From contig JBGCDT010000055.1 of NCBI GenBank assembly GCA_045105695.1, forward strand, positions 1-64,000: a DNA stretch of 64,000 bases, written 5' to 3'. The position numbers and the translations under genes are program-made. The stretch's first letter is position 1. Every line of letters begins with the position of its first letter. This document shows positions 45,872-54,297 of the stretch, in pieces. Origin of the DNA: CALGLS01 sp045105695. Lineage in GTDB: Bacteria > Bacteroidota > Bacteroidia > Chitinophagales > Saprospiraceae. The notes beneath the pieces are model-generated. The model was not told the DNA's origin and searched no databases. It worked only from the letters and a program-made list of their open reading frames with translations.

Positions 45872-45911
45872 ATAACTTCTTATAGTTGAACTGGGTTATC
45901 TGATCTTTTTT
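45870..45911 (+). terminator. Possible terminator of mutY
   Basis: AGATAAC (45870-45876) and GTTATCT (45895-45901) are complementary, with TTTTTT at 45906-45911. The left arm overlaps the mutY stop codon. Confidence 0.4.
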
Positions 45912-45975
45912 ATCGAATTTTGCAAATGTTTTTAAACCACGTTTGACAATCAAATCATCCTCTAAATTAATTGCA

Positions 45976-46446
45976 ATGGTTAATAAAGTAACTTTAATTG
46001 GAAACCTCGGAAGAGATCCTGAAATCAGAAGATTAGAATCAGGATCCGCTGTTGGTAAGTTTTCTTTGGCAACAAATGAAAGCTACAAAGATAAAAATGG
46101 TGAATGGCAGACTCAGACGGAATGGCATGATATCGTCGTTTGGCGAAATCTGGCAGAGCGTGCTGAGCGAGACCTGAAGAAAGGAAAATTGATATACGTC
46201 GAGGGAAAGCTAACGCATAGGAAGTGGCAAGACAAAGAAGGTAACGATCGCTATAACACAGAAGTGGTTGCGAATAGCTGGAGATTGTTAGAAAAGAGAG
46301 AAGGGTCGGGCAATTTCAATAATAGTAATTTCCCAACTCAGGAACCTGCTGCAATGAGTAGCACCCCTGCTACCTCTTCTGAAAGTTCAGCATCAGCAGA
46401 TACGACGACTGCAACTGAAGAAGACAAAGACGACTTACCATTCTAA
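45976..46446 (+). CDS. ssb: Single-stranded DNA-binding protein
   Basis: It binds ssDNA during replication, repair and recombination. The OB-fold (residues ~1-110) begins MVNKVTLIGNLGRDPEIR and contains WHDIVVWRNLAERAERDLKKG and VEGKLTHRKWQD. A low-complexity linker rich in Ser/Thr/Ala follows, and the protein ends with the acidic tip DDLPF that recruits partner proteins. It is 156 residues from ATG 45976; an in-frame TTG at 45943 would add 11 residues without homology. It is followed by a strong hairpin before gldE. Confidence 0.95.
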   Translation: MVNKVTLIGNLGRDPEIRRLESGSAVGKFSLATNESYKDKNGEWQTQTEWHDIVVWRNLAERAERDLKKGKLIYVEGKLTHRKWQDKEGNDRYNTEVVANSWRLLEKREGSGNFNNSNFPTQEPAAMSSTPATSSESSASADTTTATEEDKDDLPF

Positions 46447-46462
46447 ATAAGAAAACTCAAAC

Positions 46463-46505
46463 GAGCTGATCAGATTTTTTAAAACCTGATCAGCTCTATT
46501 TTATC
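46463..46505 (+). terminator. Strong hairpin between ssb and gldE
   Basis: GAGCTGATCAG (46463-46473) and CTGATCAGCTC (46486-46496) are perfect 11-bp complements, followed by TATTTTAT. It ends 25 bases before the gldE start, so it acts either as ssb terminator or as an attenuator with read-through. Confidence 0.75.
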
Positions 46506-46520
46506 ATCTAAACCATCCTC

Positions 46521-47954
46521 TTGGAAAGCGATCCTGATAGTTTATTCACCTTATTATCTTTTTTCGTTACTCCGCTTCTGTCCGTTTCTCCTGCGGGCAT
46601 TTACTTCGCTTTATTTTTGATTATTCTTTTATTGGGGTGTTCTGCGTTGATCTCTAGCTCAGAGGTTGCATTCTTTTCTTTGAACGTAAACGATGTAAAA
46701 AAACTGGAGCAGGATAATTCAGTTATATCTAACAGAATTTTGACTTTACGAGAACAGCCTCGGAAGTTGTTGGCAACAATTCTTATCAGTAATAATTTTA
46801 TAAATATTGGAATCATTATTCTTTCAGAGTTTGTTTTGGGAGAAATTTTGAGTGATGCCATAAGACTTGAATGGGCTCGAAAGGTTCTATCTGTGCTGAG
46901 TTTACCCGCTTATTTTAGTGCAGAGATAATTGCGTTTTGGATTCATGTATTGTTAGCTATTGTGGCGGTCACTTTTTTGCTAGTTCTATTTGGTGAAGTT
47001 GCTCCAAAGGTTTACGCCAAATTGAATAAACTGAAACTGGCTCGTATGATGTCCAGAGTACTTACATTATTGATGAGCTTTTTCACTCCTTTGAGTACAC
47101 CTTTGGTTCGAGGGACTAATTTTATTGAGCGAAGGCTGGACAATAACAATGGAAGTAGTACCATTACTAGTCGCGAAGAGATAGATCAAGCTATTGAGTT
47201 AGCTGTAAAAGAAGATGAGACGAATACCGAGCAAGAAATAGATATACTGAAGAGTATTGTGAAATTTGGGGATGTATCCGTTAAGCAGATTATGTGTTCA
47301 AGAGTAGATGTAGTAGCAATTGATTTTCGAATGGGATTTCATGAGGTGATTCAACTGGCTCGGAAGTCAGGCTTCTCAAGGATTCCTGTATACGATGAAG
47401 ACTTCGATAATATCATGGGTTTACTTTACGTAAAAGACTTGTTAGGTCATTTAGAAGAAGCTAATGATTTTGAATGGCAGCCACTAATTCGTACTAATGT
47501 AATGTATGTCCCTGAAGCTAAAAAAATTAATGACTTACTTCGGGAGTTTCAATTGGAACGATTGCATATGGGGATTGTAGTTGATGAATATGGAGGAAGC
47601 TCAGGTTTAGTCACGCTAGAAGATATTATGGAAGAGGTCATTGGAGAAATTAAAGATGAATTTGATGACGACTCTGAGTTAGAATACGAAAAATTGGATG
47701 ACCACAACTACATCTTTGAGGGGAAAACTTTATTAAATGATGTTTGTAGGATTATCGGTGTTGATACGGAAACTTTTGATGAGGTAAAAGGGGACGCTGA
47801 CTCTGTTGCAGGGTTATTGTTAGAAATAGTTGGACAGATTCCAAAAGCAAATGCGCGAGTAGAGTATAATGATTTTAATTTTAAAATCGTTTCAGTAAAC
47901 CGACGAAGAATCGAACGAATACATATTAGCTTACCAGAAACGAACAATGAATAA
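46521..47954 (+). CDS. gldE: Gliding motility-associated protein GldE
   Basis: This inner-membrane protein of the CNNM/CorC-like family is linked to gliding and the type IX secretion system. The N-terminal membrane domain has three to four helices with the conserved SSSEVAFFSL. A CBS pair follows (about residues 255-380; IMCSRVDVVAID, GFSRIPVYDEDFDNIMGLLYVKDL, MGIVVDEYGGSSGLVTLEDIMEEVIGEI), and then a CorC/HlyC C-terminal domain (VAGLLLEIVGQIPK). Translation appears to start at TTG 46521, since the frame is closed nine bases upstream and no ATG precedes the first helix. It overlaps gldD by eight bases. The neighbourhood matches the known mutY-ssb-gldE-gldD arrangement of gliding Bacteroidota. 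Confidence 0.92.
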   Translation: MESDPDSLFTLLSFFVTPLLSVSPAGIYFALFLIILLLGCSALISSSEVAFFSLNVNDVKKLEQDNSVISNRILTLREQPRKLLATILISNNFINIGIIILSEFVLGEILSDAIRLEWARKVLSVLSLPAYFSAEIIAFWIHVLLAIVAVTFLLVLFGEVAPKVYAKLNKLKLARMMSRVLTLLMSFFTPLSTPLVRGTNFIERRLDNNNGSSTITSREEIDQAIELAVKEDETNTEQEIDILKSIVKFGDVSVKQIMCSRVDVVAIDFRMGFHEVIQLARKSGFSRIPVYDEDFDNIMGLLYVKDLLGHLEEANDFEWQPLIRTNVMYVPEAKKINDLLREFQLERLHMGIVVDEYGGSSGLVTLEDIMEEVIGEIKDEFDDDSELEYEKLDDHNYIFEGKTLLNDVCRIIGVDTETFDEVKGDADSVAGLLLEIVGQIPKANARVEYNDFNFKIVSVNRRRIERIHISLPETNNE

Positions 47955-48552
47955 AATTAAACCCTCGAATATTTTTGCCTTGCTTATTATTTGCCTACTA
48001 TTTCAGGCCTGTGAAGAAACAGTTTATGTACCTAAGCCAAGAGGATATCCTAGGATAGTCTATCCAACTAAAGCTTACCAAAAATTTTCAGAAGATTATT
48101 GTGCTTTCACCTTTGAGTACCCTGCCTATGCTACTGTGGAACAGGATACAAGTTATTTCGATGGTCAGGCTAAAGATGATTGCTGGTTTGACATTAATAT
48201 AGATCATTTCGCTGCTAAAGTGTATTGTAGTTACGTGTCAATTGGTAAGAATAATTCATTTGATAAATTACAAGACGATGCTTTTACAATGGCTAATGAG
48301 CACATTGTAAAGGCAAATTATATTGATGAAATTCCTTTGAATACTAAGAACGGAGTTAAGGGAATGGCCTTTGATTTGGAAGGCCCAGTTGCGTCTCCTT
48401 TTATGTTTTACTTAACGGATGAAGAAGATCATTTCCTAAGGGGATCATTATACTTTAACACTAAGGCAGACCCTGATTCATTGGCGCCAGTTATCAAATT
48501 TGTAAAAGAAGATTTGAGTCATATGATTTCTACCTTTAAATGGAATGAGTAG
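47947..48552 (+). CDS. gldD: Gliding motility lipoprotein GldD
   Basis: This is an essential lipoprotein of gliding in Flavobacterium johnsoniae. The lipobox ends at C22 (LLFQAC), and the mature protein opens with the GldD signature PKPRGYPRI. Further conserved stretches are CAFTFEYPAYATVEQD, CWFDINI and FFLTDEEDHFLRGSLYFN-like residues near the end (FYLTDEEDHFLRGSLYF). The length of 201 is near the family norm. Its ATG overlaps the end of gldE by eight bases, implying coupled translation and joint function. Confidence 0.93.
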   Translation: MNKIKPSNIFALLIICLLFQACEETVYVPKPRGYPRIVYPTKAYQKFSEDYCAFTFEYPAYATVEQDTSYFDGQAKDDCWFDINIDHFAAKVYCSYVSIGKNNSFDKLQDDAFTMANEHIVKANYIDEIPLNTKNGVKGMAFDLEGPVASPFMFYLTDEEDHFLRGSLYFNTKADPDSLAPVIKFVKEDLSHMISTFKWNE

Positions 48553-48617
48553 TCATTGACATATCTACCTTATTGATTGAAGATTTTGAAACAGGAAGTT
48601 GCCTATACTGAAAAAAG

Positions 48618-48649
48618 AAAAAAGCCACCCGCGAGCGAGTGGCTTTTTT
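48618..48649. terminator. Bidirectional terminator between gldD and recA
   Basis: AAAAAAGCCAC (48618-48628) and GTGGCTTTTTT (48639-48649) are perfect 11-bp complements around a 10-base loop. A-run and T-run make it work on both strands for the convergent genes. Confidence 0.92.
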
Positions 48650-48675
48650 ATCATTAAAAGGCGTGTTAAAACAAT

Positions 48676-49764
48676 TTATTTTTTAGCTTTCTTCGCTGTT
48701 TTTTCATCAGCTACAGCTTCTCCTGCAGCGGATACTTCTGGTTCTTCTTCTTCAACAGCTGTTCCAGCGACAGCTAACTTGATGCGTTCTTCGATTTCGT
48801 TAGCTACTTCTGGGTTGTCTGCTAGGAACAACTTAGCAGCTTCTCGACCCTGAGCGATTTTAGAATCACTGTAGCTATACCAAGAACCACTCTTTTCGAT
48901 GATGTCATAATCAACTCCCATGTCAACTATTTCTCCTGTTTTGGAAATACCCTCCCCGTACATAATATCAAAAAGTGCGATTCGGAATGGTGGAGCTAAT
49001 TTGTTCTTTACTACCTTCACCTTAACGTGATTTCCAACGACATTCCCTTCTTTGTCTTTTATTGCAGAACCACTCTTACGAATATCCAAACGAACAGAAG
49101 CGTAGAATTTCAGCGCGTTACCACCTGTGGTTGTTTCTGGGTTACCGAACATTACTCCAATCTTCTCACGGAGCTGGTTAATGAATACACAGCAGCAGCC
49201 CGTCTGACCAATGATACCAGTGAGTTTACGCATAGCTTGAGACATCAAACGTGCTTGGAGTCCCATCTTAGAATCTCCCATTTCTCCTTCGATTTCACTT
49301 CTTGGTACCAGTGCAGCAACAGAATCAATTACAATCATATCTATTGCGCCAGAACGAATTAAGTTCTCTGCAATCTCCAGAGCTTGCTCACCATTGTCAG
49401 GTTGAGAGATCAGAAGGTTAGCTGTATCTACTCCAAGTGATTCAGCATAAAATCTATCGAATGCATGTTCTGCGTCAATGAAGGCAGCAATACCACCCTG
49501 CTTTTGACATTCTGCAATTGCATGAATTGCTAAAGTTGTTTTACCAGAAGACTCTGGTCCATATATTTCAACAACTCTTCCTTTAGGAAAACCCTGAATG
49601 CCTAAGGCAATGTCAAGACTGAGTGAACCGGAAGAGATAGTTTCTGCTTCGACGACTTGTTTGTCACCTAGTTTCATTACGATGCCTTTCCCGTAGGATT
49701 TTTCTAAGCGATCGAGTGTCATTTTGAGTACTTTTTGTTTTTCCTCTTTTCTATCCTTTGCCAT
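48676..49764 (-). CDS. recA: Recombinase RecA
   Basis: RecA forms filaments on ssDNA, drives strand exchange and triggers LexA self-cleavage where a LexA system exists. Walker A GPESSGKTT (about 69-77), FIDAEHAFD, the MGLQARLMSQAMRKL loop, FINQLREKIGVMFGNPETTTGG (loop 2) and the C-terminal domain are present. It is 362 residues, with a Glu-rich then Lys-rich tail. It has a full consensus promoter on the minus strand with a 9-2-9 palindrome over its upstream element. Confidence 0.98.
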   Translation of the reverse strand: MAKDRKEEKQKVLKMTLDRLEKSYGKGIVMKLGDKQVVEAETISSGSLSLDIALGIQGFPKGRVVEIYGPESSGKTTLAIHAIAECQKQGGIAAFIDAEHAFDRFYAESLGVDTANLLISQPDNGEQALEIAENLIRSGAIDMIVIDSVAALVPRSEIEGEMGDSKMGLQARLMSQAMRKLTGIIGQTGCCCVFINQLREKIGVMFGNPETTTGGNALKFYASVRLDIRKSGSAIKDKEGNVVGNHVKVKVVKNKLAPPFRIALFDIMYGEGISKTGEIVDMGVDYDIIEKSGSWYSYSDSKIAQGREAAKLFLADNPEVANEIEERIKLAVAGTAVEEEEPEVSAAGEAVADEKTAKKAKK

Positions 49765-49845
49765 AATGTTTAAGTTTAGCGGTTGTTAGATAATGTGAAT
49801 AATGTGGCGTCTGTTAAATAAAACAACTTTTTTATTTTGATGACA

Positions 49846-49876
49846 CAAATATAAACGATTTGTTTTTTAAAACAAA
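49846..49876 (-). promoter_or_regulatory. Full Bacteroidota promoter of recA
   Basis: On the minus strand TTTG (49876-49873), a 19-base spacer and TATATTTG (49853-49846) match the consensus exactly. The recA ATG is about 80 bases downstream. Confidence 0.75.
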
Positions 49877-49877
49877 T
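49858..49877. promoter_or_regulatory. Candidate recA operator: 9-2-9 palindrome over the -33 element
   Basis: ATTTGTTTT-TT-AAAACAAAT is a perfect inverted repeat that covers the -33 TTTG and part of the spacer, an ideal place for a repressor such as LexA. Low complexity makes chance occurrence possible. Confidence 0.4.
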
Positions 49878-50125
49878 TATTTGTTCTTATTTTTTAATTT
49901 ATTTTAAATTTTATGCGAATTTTAAATAACTAATATGGTTATTTTTTTGATTTGACTACTTACTGTACAGACATTTTTAGAATTATATGCTACAAGAGAA
50001 TTTTTTTTGTTGGATAATTATTTTAGATGTCCATATACTGTTTGGTGAAGATACAAACACATAATCAGAGCAAAAGGCTAGGGAGAAAAATTAATTTCTA
50101 AAAGAACATGTGCTCCTAAACTAAA
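49878..50125. other. AT-rich gene-free stretch upstream of recA
   Basis: Nothing beyond the recA promoter region and the TPR-gene terminator can be recognised in the gap 49765-50195. Confidence 0.5.
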
Positions 50126-50128
50126 TAA

Positions 50129-50165
50129 AAAAGCCATTTGCAGTGAAAAACTACAAATGGCTTTT
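50129..50165 (-). terminator. Terminator of the TPR protein gene
   Basis: AAAAGCCATTTG (50129-50140) and CAAATGGCTTTT (50154-50165) are perfect 12-bp complements, with an inner AGT/ACT extension. It lies 30 bases past the minus-strand stop codon. Confidence 0.85.
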
Positions 50166-50195
50166 ATGTTCAAAAAGAACTATTTACTGAGAATG

Positions 50196-51236
50196 TTATT
50201 TCTTCAGGGCTTTCAACAAAGCAACAGCTTCTTTTGAGCCAAGCTTGGATGCTTCTTCCAGCCCTTTTCTGTAACCTCTCTTACCTGCTCTATGCAGTGC
50301 GAGGCTTCTATAGTAGACTTTATCTGCTTGTGAAATCTTATCATTACCTTCTTGTAAAGCGAGTACTTGATCAAATGCTGCAACGGCTTCTTCATATTGC
50401 TCTAACTCAATCAAGGTCTTTCCATAAAAGAACCAAACTGACCTTCTCCAGATAAAGTTAGGATTATCTGGTTTGAACTTTCTATTACAGAAAAATTTAA
50501 AATCAGGAGCAGCCTCCTTGAACTGGCCATGTTCAAAATGAGTCATTCCTTTCTGACGACGCGCTTTCCAATAAATTGGTTCTAAAGGAATAGATGTTTT
50601 CACCGCAGAGGCAAAATCTAAAAGTGCACCTTCCCAATCTCCCATTTTCAATTTTACATTGGCACGCCCATAGAAAGGCTCTGGATTGCTATTCGCTAAT
50701 TCGATGCTTTTAGAGTAATCGTAAATAGCATCTTTATAATTTTTCATGATGAAATTGACATGGCCACGTCTTTCATACGCTTGAGCATGACGCTCATATT
50801 TGTCAATCGCTCTATTGAGTGCTTTCATTGCCTCCCCTTCCATTCCTTTCGAATTGCTTAACTCTCTTCCTTTTAGAAAGGCTTGAACAGCAGTTCGCTC
50901 GCTCTTAGGTTCAACGATTCCATGACGTAGGATTTTACCTTCGTCTGTCATCCATCCACCAAGGTTACCAGAAACAGCAAACTGAGCAACATACTCTAGA
51001 ATGTCCATGGTATTACGCCAGCTTTTTTCAGAACCCTGAGGAATCACAGTTCTGGCTACGCGGAGTGATGAAGTCTCTTCGTCGAATATGTCTTCTTCTT
51101 CGAGAAGAACATCAGATTTGTAGTAGTTCTCCAATCGATGCTGATACATTTTGAGCACCTTGTCATAGCTTTTGGAACTACCAAATTCTAGACGTCCTTT
51201 GAAGATTGATTTGTAAACCATTTTGTAATAAGTCAT
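50196..51236 (-). CDS. Tetratricopeptide repeat protein
   Basis: This is a probable cytoplasmic scaffold of 346 residues without a signal peptide. The first ~110 residues form an unrecognised domain. From ~115 to ~320 lie five or so TPR units (for example HAQAYERRGHVNFIMKNYKD, PEPFYGRANVKLKMGDWEGA, WFFYGKTLIELEQYEEAVAA). The C-terminal RGYRKGLEEASKLGSKEAVALL resembles a degenerate repeat. It is a single gene ending in its own terminator; no function can be deduced. Confidence 0.75.
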   Translation of the reverse strand: MTYYKMVYKSIFKGRLEFGSSKSYDKVLKMYQHRLENYYKSDVLLEEEDIFDEETSSLRVARTVIPQGSEKSWRNTMDILEYVAQFAVSGNLGGWMTDEGKILRHGIVEPKSERTAVQAFLKGRELSNSKGMEGEAMKALNRAIDKYERHAQAYERRGHVNFIMKNYKDAIYDYSKSIELANSNPEPFYGRANVKLKMGDWEGALLDFASAVKTSIPLEPIYWKARRQKGMTHFEHGQFKEAAPDFKFFCNRKFKPDNPNFIWRRSVWFFYGKTLIELEQYEEAVAAFDQVLALQEGNDKISQADKVYYRSLALHRAGKRGYRKGLEEASKLGSKEAVALLKALKK

Positions 51237-51682
51237 CTTGTGGCTGCTTTAAAGGGATTTAAAAATCCAGTGAGATAGCAGCTGGGCTGCAGTTAAAAAT
51301 AATAATTAATTCTTCTCGACTGGGTGCAGCTACTCTATTTTAAAATAAAGATTTCTCTATGGCAAGTGTTTACAAGTGTAGTTGTTCCTCCTGTAGTATC
51401 GCATAAAGTTGAAGCCAAAATTGTTTAACAATTTGGCGCCACACGCAGTTCTCTCATAGTCAATTTCGAAAAGGCTTACATCCAAAGCCTAGTTGATGGG
51501 ATTTCTCTATTTGAAATAGAAAATAAACGAATAACAAAAATCGCTAATTTTTCTGGGAAAATCAACATTTTTCAACTAAGAAAATAAAAATACCCTAAAT
51601 TTTATTTTTAATATACAATAAAATTGTTATACAAATACACTTAGTTAATTGATTTTATGTTTAAAACACTGATAGTCAAATA
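51237..51682. other. AT-rich gene-free stretch upstream of the TPR protein gene
   Basis: No gene is recognised. A small hairpin GCAGC-TGG-GCTGC (51278-51290) lies in the probable leader of the TPR gene. No exact minus-strand TAnnTTTG element was found. Confidence 0.45.
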
Positions 51683-52708
51683 TCAGTACCAAACTTTACA
51701 ACCTTCAGTGCAATTAGTACAAATATCAATTTTATCTCTTCCTTGTAGTAATTTCGTCCTGAATTGATGAAATAATTGCCCGTGCCATAGTGCTTTGAAA
51801 GATTGTTTTTTCAAATCTCCCAAACGATGAATAGCATCTTTATCAAAACAGCAGGGAACCACTAATCCATCCCAGGTGATTACGCAAGAGTGCCATAACT
51901 TCCAGCATTGGTTTAATAGTTCATTTTTTACAGCGTAGGTTCCGTCGTCCTGCTTCTTGTAGCGAGCGTATTTTTCGATAGTGGGAATGAGAGGGTTGCC
52001 ATTTTCGTAATCGTAAACCTGAGCAGTTTTGAGTTTTACTTCATCTATACCGATCTCGTTGGCAAGTGCATAGATTTCTTCAATTTGATGTTCATTAGGA
52101 CGAACTACCAGAAATTGAAAAATCAGATGCGGCGTATTAGAATTCATTTTCTTTTTCCACTTTACTACATTTCTAGCGCCTTCCAACACCATGTCTAGCT
52201 TACCACCAATGCGATAATTTTCATAAGTCTCCTGAGTTGTTCCGTCTACGGAAATAATCATTCGATCTAAGCCGGACTCAATTGTCTTTTTTGCATTTTC
52301 ATTATTTAGAAAATGGCCATTAGTAGAAGTGATGGTATATATTCCTTTGTCATGGGCGTAGCGAACCATGTCCAAAAACTTAGGATTGATATAAGGCTCT
52401 CCCTGAAAGTAGAAAATCAGGTACATCAACTCTCTGTATAATTCGTTAATCGTCTTTCTAAAGAAGTCTTCTTTTAGGTTGCCGGTTGGTCGGGAGAACG
52501 AGCGCAATCCACTTGGACACTCAGGGCAGCGCAAATTACAGGCTGTAGTGGGTTCTATAGAAATGGTAATAGGCGTTCCCCATTGAATGGGTCGCCCCAA
52601 CCACCTAGTGAGATAGAAGGATGACAATACTTTTGCCGCATTCCAAATACGAGCGGGTCTTTGCTTAAGCAAGAAATTCAGGGTGTCCCTAAAATAGAAT
52701 TTAGACAT
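51683..52708 (-). CDS. Radical SAM/SPASM domain protein
   Basis: This iron-sulfur enzyme uses S-adenosylmethionine radicals. The cluster motif is C57-x3-C61-x2-C64 in TTACNLRCPECPSG, followed by the usual FQGEPYINP and TSTNGHFL segments. The C-terminal SPASM-type region supplies further cysteines (NQCWKLWHSCVITWDGLVVPCC and CTNCTEGC) for auxiliary clusters. The frame is open to 52867, but the conserved part and the promoter indicate that the start is ATG 52708 (341 residues). The -7 element TACTTTTG ends just five bases before this ATG, so the mRNA may be leaderless. No peptide precursor gene is evident beside it, so the substrate is unknown. Confidence 0.85.
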   Translation of the reverse strand: MSKFYFRDTLNFLLKQRPARIWNAAKVLSSFYLTRWLGRPIQWGTPITISIEPTTACNLRCPECPSGLRSFSRPTGNLKEDFFRKTINELYRELMYLIFYFQGEPYINPKFLDMVRYAHDKGIYTITSTNGHFLNNENAKKTIESGLDRMIISVDGTTQETYENYRIGGKLDMVLEGARNVVKWKKKMNSNTPHLIFQFLVVRPNEHQIEEIYALANEIGIDEVKLKTAQVYDYENGNPLIPTIEKYARYKKQDDGTYAVKNELLNQCWKLWHSCVITWDGLVVPCCFDKDAIHRLGDLKKQSFKALWHGQLFHQFRTKLLQGRDKIDICTNCTEGCKVWY

Positions 52709-52712
52709 GTTG

Positions 52713-52720
52713 CAAAAGTA
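52713..52720 (-). promoter_or_regulatory. -7 element giving a probable leaderless radical SAM mRNA
   Basis: On the minus strand TACTTTTG (52720-52713) matches TAnnTTTG and ends five bases before ATG 52708, so transcription would begin at or within the start codon. Confidence 0.5.
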
Positions 52721-53077
52721 CGTAAACCGACTAAGGAGAGATTCATTTAATACAATTGATTTTGTCTTCTCAAAGAAAAGTGGACTGTTTATACTTTTAA
52801 AAAATTGTTTATTACAATTAAATCGTTTTGAAAAAATACCGGAAACAGAGCATTGTTCAAAGGCCACAAACTATGTAATTTTATGGCCTATTCGAGAAGA
52901 CACATCAACTTTAGAAGATCTCACCTCTCTACTTTCACCTACTTGTACGATACTAACAAAATAACATAAGTCAATCTACATATATTTGACTCAACGATAT
53001 ACTTCTGACCAGATAAGGGAGCTGAGTGGTAACACCAGTTCCTTTGTCGTTTTTTATCCATCCTCTTCAAAAATCAC
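52721..53077. other. Divergent intergenic region between radical SAM and pth genes
   Basis: No credible gene. A plus-strand open frame at 52707-52964 lies antisense to the discarded 5' extension of the radical SAM frame and has no recognisable features. Confidence 0.5.
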
Positions 53078-53085
53078 TAATTTCG
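53078..53085 (+). promoter_or_regulatory. Possible -7 element of the first pth gene
   Basis: TAATTTCG differs at one base from TAnnTTTG and ends four bases before ATG 53090, suggesting a leaderless or near-leaderless transcript. Confidence 0.3.
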
Positions 53086-53089
53086 CCTC

Positions 53090-53716
53090 ATGATAAATTG
53101 GTTGAAAAAAATTTTCTCTTCTAAGACACCACTTCCCGAAGTAGAACATGATCCTAAAAAGTATCTAATCGCTGGATTGGGTAACATTGGAGGGGACTAC
53201 GAAAACACTCGACACAACATTGGCTTCGATGTACTTGATAAAATAGCGGAGGATAATCATTTGACATTTGAAAGTCATGGTCATGCGTTTTACACAAAAT
53301 TGAAAATAGAAGATTACACGTTCATCTTGATAAAGCCAACTACCTTTATGAATAGAAGTGGAAAGGCTGTTAGCTATTGGATGGAAAAACAAAAAGTTGA
53401 GAAGGAAAACCTACTAGTTATCATTGATGATTTGAATATCAACTTCGGAAGATTGCGAATGAGAGGTAAAGGTTCTGATGGAGGACACAATGGCTTGAAA
53501 GATATCAACGCGACTCTAGCATCTAAAGAATATGCTCGCTTGCGTTTTGGAATTGGGGACGAATTTGGGAAAGGCCAACAAGTGAATTATGTACTCGGTC
53601 AATGGTCCGTTGAAGAACAAATGAAGTTGCCGGAGCTATTGGATCGAGCCGCTAAAATGGTTATCAGCTTTGGTAAAGATGGCATTGGAAAAACGATGTC
53701 TACTTTTAATAATTGA
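53090..53716 (+). CDS. pth: Peptidyl-tRNA hydrolase, first of a tandem pair
   Basis: Pth frees tRNA from peptidyl-tRNA that falls off the ribosome. Active-site positions are all kept: N32 in GLGNIG, H42 in NTRHN, N88 in TTFMNRSG, D113 in IIDDLN and N134 in GGHNGLK. It has a ~22-residue N-terminal extension (MINWLKKIFSSKTPLPEVEH) absent from the second copy, and Ile in place of the usual Pro after the first catalytic-site Asn. At 208 residues it is slightly longer than usual. It is 17 bases upstream of a clear paralogue, an unusual tandem duplication of a normally single-copy essential gene. Confidence 0.9.
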   Translation: MINWLKKIFSSKTPLPEVEHDPKKYLIAGLGNIGGDYENTRHNIGFDVLDKIAEDNHLTFESHGHAFYTKLKIEDYTFILIKPTTFMNRSGKAVSYWMEKQKVEKENLLVIIDDLNINFGRLRMRGKGSDGGHNGLKDINATLASKEYARLRFGIGDEFGKGQQVNYVLGQWSVEEQMKLPELLDRAAKMVISFGKDGIGKTMSTFNN

Positions 53717-53733
53717 TTTACAACTAGCTTTAA

Positions 53734-54297
53734 ATGAAATACCTAATCGTTGGCCTTGGAAATCCAGGATCAGAATATGACAATACCCGTCACAACGTTG
53801 GTTTTGATGTAATTGATTTGTTAGCAAATGAAAAAGACCTCCTTTTTAAAGAAGGAGGTAATGGTTTAACAACAACCTATAAACATAAAGGAAGAACCTT
53901 AATCTTGCTGAAGCCTACCACCTTTATGAATCTCAGCGGAAAGGCAGTGAACTACTGGCTGCAAAAAGAAAAAATCAAAAGAGAAAACCTATTAGTCATA
54001 TTGGATGACCTAAACCTTCCTTTCGGAACCGTTCGGCTATTTGGAAAAGGATCAGACGGAGGACACAATGGCTTGAAAGATATTGACAAAGTATTAGGGA
54101 CCAATAAATACGCGCGCATTCGTTTTGGAATTGGAAATCCAGAACAAAAAGGTCAGCACGTAAATCATGTCTTAGGCGAATGGTCGGAAGAACAGCAGGA
54201 GCAATTACCAAAGTTGCTGAAAAGAGCAGCGGGTATTGCAAAGAGTTTTGGGACGATAGGTTTGGCGTTTACAATGAAGCAGTTTAATAAGAAGTGA
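53734..54297 (+). CDS. pth: Peptidyl-tRNA hydrolase, second of a tandem pair
   Basis: This is the canonical-looking copy (187 residues): MKYLIVGLGNPGSEYDNTRHN, with N10, H20, N66 (TTFMNLSG), D91 (ILDDLN) and N112 (GGHNGLK). It is close in sequence to the upstream copy along the whole length, so the pair arose by tandem duplication. It is co-directional with a 17-base gap, so probably co-transcribed. Which copy does the housekeeping job is not clear; the GLGNPG motif here is closer to the general consensus. Confidence 0.93.
   Translation: MKYLIVGLGNPGSEYDNTRHNVGFDVIDLLANEKDLLFKEGGNGLTTTYKHKGRTLILLKPTTFMNLSGKAVNYWLQKEKIKRENLLVILDDLNLPFGTVRLFGKGSDGGHNGLKDIDKVLGTNKYARIRFGIGNPEQKGQHVNHVLGEWSEEQQEQLPKLLKRAAGIAKSFGTIGLAFTMKQFNKK

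Noticed and set aside
46463..46496. Hairpin before gldE as an attachment or operator site
   Set aside because: Its position 17 bases past the ssb stop with a following T-rich stretch fits a terminator better.
52707..52964. 85-codon plus-strand frame in the radical SAM/pth gap
   Set aside because: It is antisense to the discarded 5' extension of the radical SAM frame and has no conserved features visible.
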